Shown here: positions 32,934-42,673 of the stretch, piece by piece
Position numbering within the stretch: the first letter of the stretch is position 1
Layout: the number at the start of each line of letters is the position of its first letter
NCBI GenBank assembly: GCA_947476925.1
Contig: CANJSF010000001.1
Location: 81,470 to 145,469 of the forward strand
Direction: 5' to 3'
DNA from: Rhodospirillaceae bacterium
GTDB lineage: Bacteria; Pseudomonadota; Alphaproteobacteria; Rhodospirillales; Rhodospirillaceae
Length of the DNA: 64,000 bases
The notes under the pieces: generated by a model
What the model was told of the DNA's origin: nothing
Seen by the model: only the letters and a program-made list of their open reading frames with translations
Database searches by the model: none
Program-made: the position numbers and the translations under genes

Positions 32934-33712
32934 GTGTGAACGCTGCCTTCGAGAACGTAGCACAACAAGGCAGCGATTGGCGCTGCCGCCCACAGGCCAT
33001 CAAAGCGATCCATGACACCGCCGTGACCGGGAATCAGGCCGCCGGAATCTTTAACTTGGAACTTTCGCTTCAATGCTGATTCAAACAAATCACCAATCTG
33101 AGTCAGCACAGACAGGACAATGGATAAAACAAAGAAGTTCATGGCTGGCGCCACGCCGACAGCACTGAGCATGCCTAATCCGGCGGCAGTTCCTGTCACC
33201 AGCCCTCCCAGCGAACCGGCCCAGGTTTTATTGGGGCTAATCGCAGGAGCTAATTTTGGCCCACCGATCAAACGCCCAAAGACATAAGCGCCAATGTCTG
33301 TAAGCCACACGACGGCGAGCAACCAAAACACTGTGTGCCATCCACCGATGGTCGAGACATAGATCAAGGAAATAGCCGGAACTGCAACATAGGGAACCGC
33401 CCATTGAACCATGTTCAGGCCGGGACGCCCTGCGACTTGGTCGGCAACAACGACCAGAATTGTCGCACCCAGGACAATACCCCAAGCAACAGTCATGCCA
33501 CCAACAGACATCGAAATGACCGCAACGACGCAAGCTGCGGCTATCAGGGCACGGCGTTTGTCCCCCTCCTCGCCGTCCATGCGCGTAAATTCCCACGCCA
33601 TCACTGCAGCCGTGGTCGCAATAAGGACATTGAAGTACGGCGCACCGAGATAGACGAGAAAAAGAAAAAGCGGCGCGAGGATGACACCCGAGATGAGTCT
33701 GGTCCAAAACAC
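32927..33712 (-). CDS. cdsA: phosphatidate cytidylyltransferase
   Basis: 261 residues with multiple hydrophobic segments (VILAPLFLFLVYLGAPYF, LIAAACVVAVISMSVGGMT, and others). CdsA makes CDP-diacylglycerol from phosphatidate and CTP for phospholipid synthesis. The C-terminal signature reads SALKRKFQVKDSGGLIPGHG, then GVMDRFDGL, with the conserved Asp residues of the family, and is intact. It lies 12 bp behind uppS and ends inside the start of dxr. Confidence 0.95.
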   Translation of the reverse strand: MFWTRLISGVILAPLFLFLVYLGAPYFNVLIATTAAVMAWEFTRMDGEEGDKRRALIAAACVVAVISMSVGGMTVAWGIVLGATILVVVADQVAGRPGLNMVQWAVPYVAVPAISLIYVSTIGGWHTVFWLLAVVWLTDIGAYVFGRLIGGPKLAPAISPNKTWAGSLGGLVTGTAAGLGMLSAVGVAPAMNFFVLSIVLSVLTQIGDLFESALKRKFQVKDSGGLIPGHGGVMDRFDGLWAAAPIAALLCYVLEGSVHTW

Positions 33713-33724
33713 CGCGAGCGCTTT

Positions 33725-34480
33725 CTAACCGGCAACGGCGCCAAAGCGCCGCTCGCGGTTACGAAAGGCCGCGACCGCGGCTTCAAGATCGGCCTGAGAA
33801 AAATCTGGCCAGAGCGTGTCGGTGAAGAACAATTCGGCATACGCCAATTGCCACAAGAGAAAATTACTAATGCGCAATTCGCCTGAAGTGCGAATGAGCA
33901 AATCTGGCTCCGGGAGGCCCTTCGTAAACAGGCGGCTTTCAAACATCGCTTCATCGATTTGTGCGGGCGACAGAATTCCCTTTGCGCAATCTTCCGCCAA
34001 CGCACGCGCCGCTGATACAATTTCCTGACGACTACCGTAACTCAGCGCCAACGTGAGCGTCAGGCGCGTATTGCTCAGTGTTCGTTGCTCGGCAGCCTCG
34101 ATCATCTTGACCGTATCTTTAGGCAACATGGTGCGGTTGCCGATAACAACAAAGCGAACACCTTTGAGCGCCAACTCATCGATTTCACTTTGTAAATAAA
34201 TCCGCAACAAGCCCATGAGGTCGCGCACTTCGCTTTCGGGGCGTCGCCAATTTTCCGACGAAAAGCCAAACAACGTCAGGTAAGGAATACCGAGATGAAC
34301 GGCACTTTCGATGGCGCGGCGCACGGCATCGGCCCCGCGCTTGTGTCCTGCCGCACGCGGCAAGCTGCGCGCTTTGGCCCATCGCCCATTGCCGTCCATG
34401 ATAATCGCCACATGCACCGGCAACCCGGCGGTCGTGCCGGTTGCTGTGGTTGCTGTCGATAAGGCGTGTTGGGCAGACAT
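33725..34480 (-). CDS. uppS: isoprenyl (undecaprenyl) diphosphate synthase
   Basis: 251 residues. UppS adds eight IPP units to FPP in cis configuration to make the lipid carrier for peptidoglycan and O-antigen. The active-site P-loop-like region IIMDGNGRWAKARSLPRAAG near residue 28 has the conserved Asp. FGFSSENWRRP and the C-terminal PEPDLLIRTSGELRISNFLL complete the signature. It lies 21 bp behind frr and 12 bp before cdsA. Confidence 0.96.
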   Translation of the reverse strand: MSAQHALSTATTATGTTAGLPVHVAIIMDGNGRWAKARSLPRAAGHKRGADAVRRAIESAVHLGIPYLTLFGFSSENWRRPESEVRDLMGLLRIYLQSEIDELALKGVRFVVIGNRTMLPKDTVKMIEAAEQRTLSNTRLTLTLALSYGSRQEIVSAARALAEDCAKGILSPAQIDEAMFESRLFTKGLPEPDLLIRTSGELRISNFLLWQLAYAELFFTDTLWPDFSQADLEAAVAAFRNRERRFGAVAG

Positions 34481-34501
34481 GAACGGCGATTAGACTCTGA
34501 A

Positions 34502-35068
34502 TTAAACCTGCGTGATTTCTTGCTCTTTGTGTTTCAGCGCCTCGTCTATTTTGGCGACGAGTTGATCTGTCAGTTTTTGCACTTCCTCGGCAAACCGTTT
34601 GTGCTCGTCCTGAGAAATCTTGTGATCTTTTTCCATTTTCTTGAGTGCTTCGTTGCCATCTCGACGCACATTGCGCACAGCCACGCGCGCTTGTTCGGCA
34701 TATTTGTGTGCGATCTTGGTCAATTCGGTGCGGCGTTCGGTCGTGAGCGGCGGAATGGGAATACGCAACAGTGAACCATCGGCCATGGGGTTGAGACCCA
34801 GATTGGCTTCACGGATGGCTTTCTCAACAGACTTGAGCAGTCCCTTGTCCCACACAGAAACGGAAATCATGCGTGGCTCAGGGACCGAGACGCTAGCCAC
34901 TTGGTTCAGCGGCGTCATGCTGCCATAGGCTTCAACCTGAATAGGATCCAGCAAAGCGGTGGACGCTCGGCCCGTGCGTAAACCCGCAAATTCCTTTTTC
35001 ACCACGTCAAAGGTGCTATCCATTTTGTGTTGGAGTTCTTTTTTCAGCGATGGAAAGTCCTGGGCCAT
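34502..35068 (-). CDS. frr: ribosome recycling factor
   Basis: 188 residues, the standard RRF length. It splits post-termination ribosomes together with EF-G. The three-helix bundle and hinge are complete: [20 protein letters not shown] at the start, [20 protein letters not shown], and [20 protein letters not shown], ending in the long charged helix [20 protein letters not shown]. It lies 17 bp after pyrH, as in most bacteria. Confidence 0.97.
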   Translation of the reverse strand: MAQDFPSLKKELQHKMDSTFDVVKKEFAGLRTGRASTALLDPIQVEAYGSMTPLNQVASVSVPEPRMISVSVWDKGLLKSVEKAIREANLGLNPMADGSLLRIPIPPLTTERRTELTKIAHKYAEQARVAVRNVRRDGNEALKKMEKDHKISQDEHKRFAEEVQKLTDQLVAKIDEALKHKEQEITQV

Positions 35069-35085
35069 GGTGTCCTCCGGTGTCG

Positions 35086-35808
35086 TTACTGCGCCGCAAT
35101 CACGGTAAAAGCGCCTTCGCCGTTCAAAACCCGAGCGACAGCGTTTTCGGTATGCATATCAAAAACAATAATCGGCAAATTATTATCGCGCGCTAACGCA
35201 ATGGCAGATGTGTCCATAACCTTCAAATCATCGGCAATCACTTTGTCGAAAGTCAGGCGATCATAGCGTTTGGCTGCCTTATTCTTTTTTGGGTCAGAAT
35301 CGTAAACGCCGTCGACTTGCGTGGCCTTCATCAGGGCGTCGCAGTTCATTTCTGCTGCGCGCAAAGCGGCCGCCGTATCCGTCGTGAAAAATGGATTTCC
35401 CGTGCCAGCGGCAAAAATAACGACCCGGCCCTTTTCCATGTGACGCACCGCACGACGGCGGATGTAAGATTCGCATACCTGCGGCATAGCGATTGCTGAT
35501 TGAACGCGCGTTGGTACTCCCGCGCCTTCAAGAGCCGACTGTACGGCCAGCGCGTTAATGATCGTGGCCATCATGCCCATATAGTCGGCGCTGGTGCGGT
35601 CCATGCCTGTGGCAGCACCTGAAACGCCGCGAAAAATATTGCCGCCGCCGATCACCAGACAGACCTGCCGGCCACTCGCGATTACGGCTTTCACATCACT
35701 GGCCAATTTGGCCACGGTATCATTGTGCAGGCCGAAGTCCTTTGGGCCCATCAGGCCTTCGCCCGAGACCTTAACTAGGACACGTTTATAAGGCAGCGGT
35801 TGCGCCAT
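35086..35808 (-). CDS. pyrH: UMP kinase
   Basis: 240 residues from the ATG at 35808, behind GGGGAAAG; longer frames reach upstream but lack similarity and a ribosome site. PyrH phosphorylates UMP to UDP, the precursor of the UDP-sugars used in lipid A. The amino-acid-kinase fold is evident: [50 protein letters not shown] and [21 protein letters not shown] terminator lies between tsf and pyrH, so pyrH-frr-uppS is probably its own transcription unit. Confidence 0.96.
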   Translation of the reverse strand: MAQPLPYKRVLVKVSGEGLMGPKDFGLHNDTVAKLASDVKAVIASGRQVCLVIGGGNIFRGVSGAATGMDRTSADYMGMMATIINALAVQSALEGAGVPTRVQSAIAMPQVCESYIRRRAVRHMEKGRVVIFAAGTGNPFFTTDTAAALRAAEMNCDALMKATQVDGVYDSDPKKNKAAKRYDRLTFDKVIADDLKVMDTSAIALARDNNLPIIVFDMHTENAVARVLNGEGAFTVIAAQ

Positions 35809-35867
35809 CTTTCCCCGCAAGTCTCTTGTTTGGGCGTATCCAGACTCTGGCCGCTTGGGCGGGTATG

Positions 35868-35893
35868 AAAAAAGGACGGTACCCCGTCCCTTT
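35868..35893 (-). terminator. intrinsic terminator after tsf
   Basis: On the minus strand AAAGGGACGG and CCGTCCTTTT make a stem with one bulged base around a GGTA loop, followed by a run of six T (TTTTTTC). It lies about 100 bp after the tsf stop and 60 bp before the pyrH ATG, so it separates the rpsB-tsf unit from pyrH-frr. The remaining bases up to 35990 hold no gene. Confidence 0.75.
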
Positions 35894-35990
35894 GCGCGCC
35901 GCCGCAAACGTTCCGGCCCCTTTTATATCAAAGCCCTAGGGATAGGTCTTAACCTAATTGAGGCCGGAAAGAAATATAATTATCAATACC

Positions 35991-36917
35991 TTAGCGGGCG
36001 GCAGCAGCGGCTACTTCGGCGGCGAAGTCTTTCTCTTCCTTCTGGATGCCCTCACCCAGGGCATAGCGCAGGAAGCCGGTCATTTTGATGGCTGTGCCCA
36101 TCTCTTTGCCGGCCTTTTCAATGGCGGCCGAGACCTTGGTTTTGTCGTCCAGAACATAATTTTGCTCGAGCAGCACGACTTCTTCGTAGTATTTGCGGAC
36201 CCGGCCCATGACCATCTTTTCGACGATGTCAGGCGTTTTGCCAGCAGCTGAGGCTTGGTCCCGGTAAATGGCCTTTTCGCGTTCCAACGCCGCGCCATCA
36301 ACGCCAGCAACATCCAGGAACTGCGGGTTGGCAGCAGCCACATGCATGGCGATTTGTTTGCCCAGCGCGGTGAGTTTCTCAGCATCGCCAGAGGATTCAA
36401 GGGCGACCAACACGCCAATACGGCCTAAGCCGGGCCGTGCTGCCGTGTGGATATACGAGGCAACAACACCCTGGTTTACCGACAGCGCTGCACAACGGCG
36501 CAACTGCATGTTTTCGCCAATGGTGGCAACAAGGTGCGTGACTTGTTCGGCAACCGTGCGGCTTTCGTTGGGGTACTTGGTTGTTTTAAGGGCTTCGATA
36601 TCGCCTTTGGTGGCCAACGATAGCTTGGCGCATTCTTCAACAAAGGCTTGGAACGAATCATTGCGGGCCACAAAGTCGGTCTCGGCATTGACTTCAACGA
36701 CCGCGCCAGACGTGCCATGCGTTGCAACGCCAACCAGCCCTTCCGACGCGACGCGACCAGATTTTTTAGCAGCCGCCGATAGGCCCTTCTTGCGCAACCA
36801 ATCGATCGCCGCTTCCATTTCGCCGGCGGTCGCGGCCAACGCTTGCTTACAATCCATCATGCCGGCGCCGGTTTTCTCGCGCAGGTCCTTCACCAATGAA
36901 GCGGTGATCTCAGCCAT
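35991..36917 (-). CDS. tsf: elongation factor Ts
   Basis: 308 residues from the ATG at 36917, which follows AAGGACACG; the ATG at 36932 would add five residues. EF-Ts exchanges nucleotide on EF-Tu. The N-terminal UBA-like part [20 protein letters not shown], then MDCKQALA, is classic, with the TDFVARN motif in [19 protein letters not shown] near residue 80. It is paired with rpsB on the same transcript, as in nearly all bacteria, with a strong hairpin between them. Confidence 0.97.
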   Translation of the reverse strand: MAEITASLVKDLREKTGAGMMDCKQALAATAGEMEAAIDWLRKKGLSAAAKKSGRVASEGLVGVATHGTSGAVVEVNAETDFVARNDSFQAFVEECAKLSLATKGDIEALKTTKYPNESRTVAEQVTHLVATIGENMQLRRCAALSVNQGVVASYIHTAARPGLGRIGVLVALESSGDAEKLTALGKQIAMHVAAANPQFLDVAGVDGAALEREKAIYRDQASAAGKTPDIVEKMVMGRVRKYYEEVVLLEQNYVLDDKTKVSAAIEKAGKEMGTAIKMTGFLRYALGEGIQKEEKDFAAEVAAAAAR

Positions 36918-36961
36918 GGTCGTGTCCTTCAAATGCGTGTGTCGGTCGGTGGTAGACGTGG

Positions 36962-36993
36962 GTTACGGGCCACCACCATGGGCAGCCCGTAAC
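36962..36993 (-). promoter_or_regulatory. hairpin in the rpsB-tsf intergenic region
   Basis: GTTACGGGC and GCCCGTAAC form a perfect 9-bp stem with a 14-base loop, between rpsB and tsf. No T run follows, so full termination is unlikely. It may partly attenuate or protect the mRNA. Confidence 0.5.
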
Positions 36994-37019
36994 GTCACAA
37001 GTGGTCCCTGCTGGTGCCG

Positions 37020-37895
37020 TTAGGCTTCAGCCGGTGCGGCAGCGTCATCAGCCTTTTTGGGGCTACGTGAACGGCTGCGGGGCTTTTTCACGACAACGGT
37101 TTTCTTGCCGTCGTCATCGCCGGTGTCAGCTGCGGTATCGGCCGGCAACGCTTCAACGGGCGCAGCTTCGCCTTCGCCGACATCAACGCCAGCGGACTTC
37201 ATTTCGTCAGAAATGCCGCCCAGGACGGTGTTGGCCACCAATTCGCAGTACATCTTAATGGCGCGAATGGCGTCGTCGTTTCCGGGAACCGGGTAGGTGA
37301 TTCCGGTCGGATCAGAATTGCTGTCGAGAATTGCCACGACTGGAATTTTCAGAACGCGCGCTTCAGCGACCGCAATGGTCTCTTTGTTGGTGTCGATGAC
37401 AAAGATGATGTCAGGGCGACCGCCCATATCTTTGATGCCACCCAGCGCGCGGTTGAGCTTATCGCGCTCGCGCTGCATGTTCAGTTGTTCTTTTTTGGTC
37501 AGGCCCGCCAATTTTTGTTCGTTGGCGATGGTCTCTTCCAAATCCTTCAAACGCTTGATGGAGTTCGAAACCGTTTTCCAGTTGGTCAACGTGCCGCCCA
37601 ACCAACGATGGTTGACGAAGTACTGGCCGCAACGCTCGGCGTATTCTTTCACCAAATCTTGGGCTTGGCGCTTGGTGCCGACAAACAGCACACGGCCGCC
37701 GGCGGCGACGACGTCGTGCACGGCCTTCAAGGCGCGGTCCATCATGGGCACGCTTTGTTGCAAGTCGATAATGTGAACGCCGTCGCGAACGCCGTACAGG
37801 TACGGCTTCATCTTGGGGTTCCAGCGACGGGTCGAGTGGCCGAAGTGAGCGCCAGCTTCGATGAGCTGACGTAGCGATGCCGTTGGCAACGTCAT
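37020..37895 (-). CDS. rpsB: 30S ribosomal protein S2 with Arg/Ser-rich tail
   Basis: 291 residues, about 50 longer than E. coli S2. The family core is complete: [67 protein letters not shown], and [19 protein letters not shown]. From about residue 235 it adds an acidic then basic tail ([19 protein letters not shown], then [20 protein letters not shown]). Such tails occur in some alphaproteobacterial S2 proteins; their role is not established. A good promoter lies about 130 bp upstream. Confidence 0.96.
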   Translation of the reverse strand: MTLPTASLRQLIEAGAHFGHSTRRWNPKMKPYLYGVRDGVHIIDLQQSVPMMDRALKAVHDVVAAGGRVLFVGTKRQAQDLVKEYAERCGQYFVNHRWLGGTLTNWKTVSNSIKRLKDLEETIANEQKLAGLTKKEQLNMQRERDKLNRALGGIKDMGGRPDIIFVIDTNKETIAVAEARVLKIPVVAILDSNSDPTGITYPVPGNDDAIRAIKMYCELVANTVLGGISDEMKSAGVDVGEGEAAPVEALPADTAADTGDDDGKKTVVVKKPRSRSRSPKKADDAAAPAEA

Positions 37896-38022
37896 GGTAT
37901 GTCCTTTTCCGGTTCTGCCTCCGCGGACGGGGAACCAGCCAGGAACCGAGGTTCATTGGCCAGCACCGGATCGACCCTAGGAACACCCCAGATGCCGCAA
38001 ATCCGCGTGTGGAATGAGCGGG

Positions 38023-38051
38023 GTTATATGGGCCTTAGGCGTAAAGCGCAA
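38023..38051 (-). promoter_or_regulatory. probable rpsB promoter
   Basis: On the minus strand TTGCGC (38051-38046) and TATAAC (38028-38023) are separated by exactly 17 bases. This leaves a leader of about 120 bases before the rpsB ATG. The leader (37896-38015) has a small GAACC…GGTTC dyad but no recognised S2 leader motif. Confidence 0.6.
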
Positions 38052-38080
38052 GAGCCGAGAATTTAGATGAGAAATGCCCC

Positions 38081-38220
38081 CTAAGGCACGAAAATATCTT
38101 CGCTTTTTGACAAAAACAGCCCGCGATCTTGAACGCCAGCGGCAAGCTGGGGTCGTACTTCCCCGTCTCGATGGCATTCACCGTCTGGCGCGAGACCTCC
38201 AAGCGGTCCGCCAACGCCAC
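38081..38220 (-). pseudogene. frameshifted XRE-family (YozG-like) helix-turn-helix remnant
   Basis: The frame opening at GTG 38220 reads ALADRLEVSRQTVNAIETGK, then YDPSLPLAFKIA, the core of small XRE regulators. The first helix is missing: the family's start would lie inside the dnaE end, and no start codon exists there in this frame. After FKIA, the frame one base over reads RGLFLSKSEDIFVP and stops at 38081-38083, which matches the family ending (RLFGxxIEDIF). A single lost base in GCG-CGG, now GCGGG, would explain it. Either a true pseudogene or one sequencing error; the missing first helix favours a real relic. It lies between dnaE (stop 38228) and the rpsB promoter. Confidence 0.7.
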
Positions 38221-38227
38221 CCGACAT

Positions 38228-41200
38228 TCACTGCGTCTCTCGGATATCCGTAATGCCTGGAATGTTCTTCAGGCCCGCCAGCGTTTTCGGCTGGATGGCA
38301 TAGCGGCCCGGCAGCGTGATCTCGACCCAATGGCCGTTGGATCTGGCCGACAGCGTAATGCGCCCATTACCCCGGCCATCGGCGTTCAGAATATCTTGCA
38401 GTTCAAACACCGGTAGGGCGTCGCTGATCGAAAGTTTGAGATTTTTCAGCCGCGCGGCCAGCGCCTTTTCCAATGGGTCGGCGCGGCTGCACAACAGCCT
38501 GATCCGCTCCTCCTCCATTTGGGCATCGAGTGTCATTAAAACGGGTGCCCCAGAATCCATGAGGTCACGCGATGAGGCCAACACCTCGGAAAACATGGTC
38601 ACTTCAAAAGTACCCGTATCATCAGACAGCATCACAAACGCGTACTTGTTGCCGCGTTTGCCCACACGCTCACGCTTGGCGACCACAGTGCCGGCCATAC
38701 GAATGGGCCTTGCGCAGTCATTGGCCGTTAAGTTTGGGAGGTCTTTGGCCTTGATGACGCTCAATGCATCAAGCGTGCCCGAGTAGGCATCAAGCGGGTG
38801 AGCCGAAAGATAAAACCCAATGGCTTCGAACTCATTGGAAAGTTTTTCCATGGGCCGCCAATCGGGAATGTCGGCCAAAGCCAGCTTCACGCCGCCGTCA
38901 TCGCCACCAAACAGACTGACCTGTTTCGACGACCGTTCGCTCGATTTGTGCTGGGCAAATCGCAAAATGGGCTCGGCACCTGCAAACAGTTTCGCCCGGT
39001 TGGGGTCAATGGAATCCAACCCGCCCGCCTTGATCAGGTTTTCCAGCAGCCGTTTGTTGATCATATTACCGTCGAGGCGGCCTGCGAGATCAGAAATCGA
39101 CTTGAACGGCCCGCGCTTGTTGCGCTCGCCCACCACAGCGGCCATGGCCCCCTCGCCCACGTTGCGGATGGCCGCCAACGCATAACGAATGCGGCCATCT
39201 TCCACAGCGAATGACACGTCGGAACGATTGATATCGGGCGGCACGATAGGAATACCCAGCCTGCCGCACTCGCCCTTAAAGCCTGCAAGCTTGTCGGTAT
39301 TGCTGAGTTCAAGCGCCATGGAGGCGGCCATGAATTCAACTGGGTAGTTAGCTTTCAAATAGGCAGTTTGATAAGCGACCAGCGCATACGCCGCCGCGTG
39401 GGACTTGTTAAAACCGTAGCCTGCAAACTTATCGATGGTATCGAAAATTTCGCTGGCCTTGCCTTTGTCGATTCCGCGTGCGGAAGCGCCATCCACGAAA
39501 GTCGCGCGTTGGGCATCCATCTCGGATTTGATCTTTTTACCCATGGCGCGGCGCAACAGGTCGGCGCTGCCCAGCGAATAGCCTGCGAGCACCTGCGCGG
39601 CCTGCATGACCTGCTCTTGGTAGACCATGATGCCGTAGGTTTCTTTCAGAACCGATTCCAGCGAGGGGTGCAAGTAGTCGATAGGCTCGGTGCCGTGTTT
39701 GCGGTTGATGAAGCTAGGAATATTATCCATGGGGCCAGGGCGATACAGCGCCACCACGGCGATAATGTCCTCGAACACGTCGGGCTTCAGCTTGCGCAGC
39801 ACATCGCGCATGCCGGAACTTTCCAACTGGAACACCCCGCCCGCATCGGCCCTGGTGAGCATGTCGAACGTTTTGCGGTCATCAAGCGGGAGCGCATTGA
39901 GGTCAATCTCGATCCCGCGCTTGGCCAGTAACTTCACAGCGCGATCAAGCACCGTGAGAGTCTTTAAACCTAGAAAGTCGAACTTCACCAAACCCGCAGC
40001 TTCGACATACTTCATGCTGAACTGCGTGACCGGCATGTCGGAATTAGGATCGCGGTAAAGCGGCACCAGTTCTTCCAACGGGCGATCGCCGATCACCACG
40101 CCCGCAGCATGTGTTGAGGCGTGGGCGTAAAGCCCCTCTAGCTTCAACGACATATCGAACAAACGCGCAACGGAATCATCGGAATCGCGCAGGCGGATCA
40201 GCTCGGGGTCGCTGTCGATGGCCTGCTGCAGCGTTACAGGTGCGGCAGGATTGTTAGGCACAAGCTTGCAAATTTTGTCCACGTAGCCCAATGGCATTTC
40301 GAGCACGCGGCCAACGCCGCGCAAAACGGCGCGGGCTTGCAACTTTCCGAATGTGATAATCTGCGCAACACGGTCTTTGCCGTATTCCTGCTGTACATAC
40401 CGGATTACCTCATCACGGCGATCTTGGCAGAAGTCGATGTCGAAGTCGGGCATCGACACACGTTCTGGGTTCAAGAACCGCTCGAACAGCAAATTGAAAC
40501 GCAACGGATCTAGATCTGTAATCAGCAGCGACCACGCAACCACCGAGCCTGCGCCCGAGCCGCGGCCCGGACCAACCGGAATGCCTTGCGCCTTCGCCCA
40601 CTGAATGAAATCGGCGACGATCATGAAGTAGCCGGCAAAACCCATCTTGATAATGACATCAAGCTCGTATGTGAGGCGTTCGCGGTAGGGTTTTGCGGTA
40701 TGCGCCTTCTCGTCGTCGTTCATCCCTGGCGTGAAGACCAACGTGGCCAATCGCTTTTCCAAACCGTCTTTTGCCCAAGCGCGCAGCACCTCTTCTTCCG
40801 TGCGGTCTCCGGTTTTGGGCGAGCGCGGCAGAATGGGTTTGCGCTCGTCGACCAAGAACGCACAGCGCTGGGCAATGACTAAAGTATTGGCAATTGCTTC
40901 AGGGATATCGGCAAACAGTGTTTGCATTTCGGCCGCTGACTTGAAGCGATGATGAGGCGTCAGGCGACGCCGATCATTCACCGAAACAAAAGACTTTTCT
41001 GCCATACAGATCAGCGCATCGTGGGCGCTAAACATACCCTCGTTCGCAAAAAACGCTTCGTTGGTCGCAACCAATGGCAGTTTGAATTTGTCGGCCAGCG
41101 CCAACAACCCGGACTCGATACGGTCTTCCGATGGCATGCCATGGCGCACCAGCTCGATATAAAGTCTTCCGGGGTACAATGTGTTGAGGCGCGCGAGTGA

Positions 41201-41686
41201 CTCTTCGGCTTTATCGCGCTGTCCCTCTGCTAATTGCCGCCCGACAGTTCCTGCTGGGCCCGCCGTTAATGCAATGAGTCCCTTACTTGACGCCTCAAGA
41301 TCAGCCCATGAAATTTGTGGTGTTTCGCCCGAATCGGTTTCTAGAAACGCTTTGCTCACGAGGTGGATCAGATTGAGATAACCGGCCTCATTTTGCACCA
41401 ACAACACTAAGGCGTCGGGCTCGGGCAACCGGCCACTTTGGCCGTGGCCCGTGGATACATCGTCGCGGCGTACCGCGAGTTGGCATCCGATGATCGGCTG
41501 TACGCCTGCCTTCAGGCAGGCTTGCGAGAACTCCAATGCACCAAACAGGTTGCGCGTGTCGGTCAACGCCACGGCAGGCATGTTCTCGGCAACGCTGAGG
41601 TCGACGAGTTTTGGAATCTTGATGGCGCCCTCGGACATGGAATAGGCCGAGTGAACGCGAAGGTGAACGAATGGCGCGAAGGTCAT
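38228..41686 (-). CDS. dnaE: DNA polymerase III alpha subunit
   Basis: About 1152 residues from the ATG at 41686 (MTFAPFVHLRVHSAYSMSEG); the ATG at 41704 is six residues upstream. This is the chromosomal replicase. The PHP domain is residues 1-270 (HLRVHSAYS). The polymerase core has GPGRGSGAGSVVAWSL, the catalytic PDFDIDFCQDRRDEVIRYV, and LKTLTVLDRAV. The OB-fold region follows near residue 1000 (IRMAGTVVAKRERVGKRGNKY, 21 residues long). The domain layout is standard DnaE1. The neighbouring lolCD-proS genes are a common alphaproteobacterial association. Confidence 0.96.
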   Translation of the reverse strand: MTFAPFVHLRVHSAYSMSEGAIKIPKLVDLSVAENMPAVALTDTRNLFGALEFSQACLKAGVQPIIGCQLAVRRDDVSTGHGQSGRLPEPDALVLLVQNEAGYLNLIHLVSKAFLETDSGETPQISWADLEASSKGLIALTAGPAGTVGRQLAEGQRDKAEESLARLNTLYPGRLYIELVRHGMPSEDRIESGLLALADKFKLPLVATNEAFFANEGMFSAHDALICMAEKSFVSVNDRRRLTPHHRFKSAAEMQTLFADIPEAIANTLVIAQRCAFLVDERKPILPRSPKTGDRTEEEVLRAWAKDGLEKRLATLVFTPGMNDDEKAHTAKPYRERLTYELDVIIKMGFAGYFMIVADFIQWAKAQGIPVGPGRGSGAGSVVAWSLLITDLDPLRFNLLFERFLNPERVSMPDFDIDFCQDRRDEVIRYVQQEYGKDRVAQIITFGKLQARAVLRGVGRVLEMPLGYVDKICKLVPNNPAAPVTLQQAIDSDPELIRLRDSDDSVARLFDMSLKLEGLYAHASTHAAGVVIGDRPLEELVPLYRDPNSDMPVTQFSMKYVEAAGLVKFDFLGLKTLTVLDRAVKLLAKRGIEIDLNALPLDDRKTFDMLTRADAGGVFQLESSGMRDVLRKLKPDVFEDIIAVVALYRPGPMDNIPSFINRKHGTEPIDYLHPSLESVLKETYGIMVYQEQVMQAAQVLAGYSLGSADLLRRAMGKKIKSEMDAQRATFVDGASARGIDKGKASEIFDTIDKFAGYGFNKSHAAAYALVAYQTAYLKANYPVEFMAASMALELSNTDKLAGFKGECGRLGIPIVPPDINRSDVSFAVEDGRIRYALAAIRNVGEGAMAAVVGERNKRGPFKSISDLAGRLDGNMINKRLLENLIKAGGLDSIDPNRAKLFAGAEPILRFAQHKSSERSSKQVSLFGGDDGGVKLALADIPDWRPMEKLSNEFEAIGFYLSAHPLDAYSGTLDALSVIKAKDLPNLTANDCARPIRMAGTVVAKRERVGKRGNKYAFVMLSDDTGTFEVTMFSEVLASSRDLMDSGAPVLMTLDAQMEEERIRLLCSRADPLEKALAARLKNLKLSISDALPVFELQDILNADGRGNGRITLSARSNGHWVEITLPGRYAIQPKTLAGLKNIPGITDIRETQ

Positions 41687-41758
41687 GCGGCGATCATCCC
41701 ACACTCACCTCGCCAAGTCAGCGCCGCGCGCGATTTATCCACAGAAAATTGAGTAGCC

Positions 41759-42667
41759 TTAAACGTCTAAAAACCCGCGCACGACAGTGGCAACTTCAAC
41801 GGTATGGGAGTCCATCATGCCGTGGGTGCGGCCCGGTAAGTCGTGAATACGGCTTTGTGCATTAAGATAGGGTTTGGCGCGCGGCGTCATCTCCCACAAA
41901 TCGTCCTGCGGATTGAGGACTAGAATCGGCTGCTTTACCTCACCAATAGCAGCCTTCAAATCGTAATTGAAGGCTGCGGCAAAACCCCACGAGCTGGTGC
42001 GGTAATGGCGCATGCGTTCTAAACTAATATCCCAATAGCGATCATCAGTGGGGACATCAGTGAACATGCCCCTGCCGTTTTTGCGAACGTTCTGAAGCGT
42101 GGTGTCGAGCATTTGCTCGAAACTCGGCGGCGGGCGCACATTCGAGGCGCGCAGCTTTACCAAATCTTCGTCTGAAAAAATCGGAGCGGAAATTAACACA
42201 ACCTTGCGAACGCGTTTGGGGAAACTTTTGGCCATTTCAATGGCCGTGAACGAGCCGGTGTGATAGCCCATGATGTCGGTGCGCTCGATCTCCATCTCGT
42301 CCATAAAACGGATGATGGCGCGGCCAAAATCGGGGATTTGAACGGGCTGTGGTGGCGTGTCAGAGCTGCCATAACCGGGCGTATCGGGGGCAAAAGCATT
42401 GCGATCTTTGCCCATTTCCTCGATCCAATTCTCGTACAGAATCCCCGACAGCGGGCTGGCGTGCAAACACACCAGCGGCGATTTGCTCGAACGTGCAGGC
42501 CGCACATAGCGATAGTGAATTTGGCCATATGGGCCGTCGGTATAGGCGCGTTTGAACTTCGCGTTTGCCGTTTGCGTTTTCGCAGCGGCTTGATGGGTTG
42601 CTGCAACGACTGCACCGACCCCCAACGCGCTGGCTGTCATGAGTGAACGCCGATTTAATGTCATCAC
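41759..42667 (-). CDS. exported alpha/beta hydrolase with His in the nucleophile position
   Basis: 302 residues. Twin Arg NRRSLMTASALGVGAVVAAT and AAAK near residue 29 look like a Tat signal peptide. The core is a clear alpha/beta hydrolase: LVCLHASPLSGILYENWIEE carries the oxyanion HG-type loop (HASP), AFAPDTPGYGSSD, a lid region, PILVLNPQDDLWEMTPRAK with the acid Asp, and GRTHGMMD with the catalytic His. The nucleophile elbow reads GYHTGSF (His136) instead of G-x-S-x-G. It could use another residue or be catalytically altered; the substrate is unknown. It is inserted between lolD and dnaE, which are near neighbours in many relatives. Confidence 0.8.
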   Translation of the reverse strand: MMTLNRRSLMTASALGVGAVVAATHQAAAKTQTANAKFKRAYTDGPYGQIHYRYVRPARSSKSPLVCLHASPLSGILYENWIEEMGKDRNAFAPDTPGYGSSDTPPQPVQIPDFGRAIIRFMDEMEIERTDIMGYHTGSFTAIEMAKSFPKRVRKVVLISAPIFSDEDLVKLRASNVRPPPSFEQMLDTTLQNVRKNGRGMFTDVPTDDRYWDISLERMRHYRTSSWGFAAAFNYDLKAAIGEVKQPILVLNPQDDLWEMTPRAKPYLNAQSRIHDLPGRTHGMMDSHTVEVATVVRGFLDV

Positions 42668-42673
42668 CGCCTC

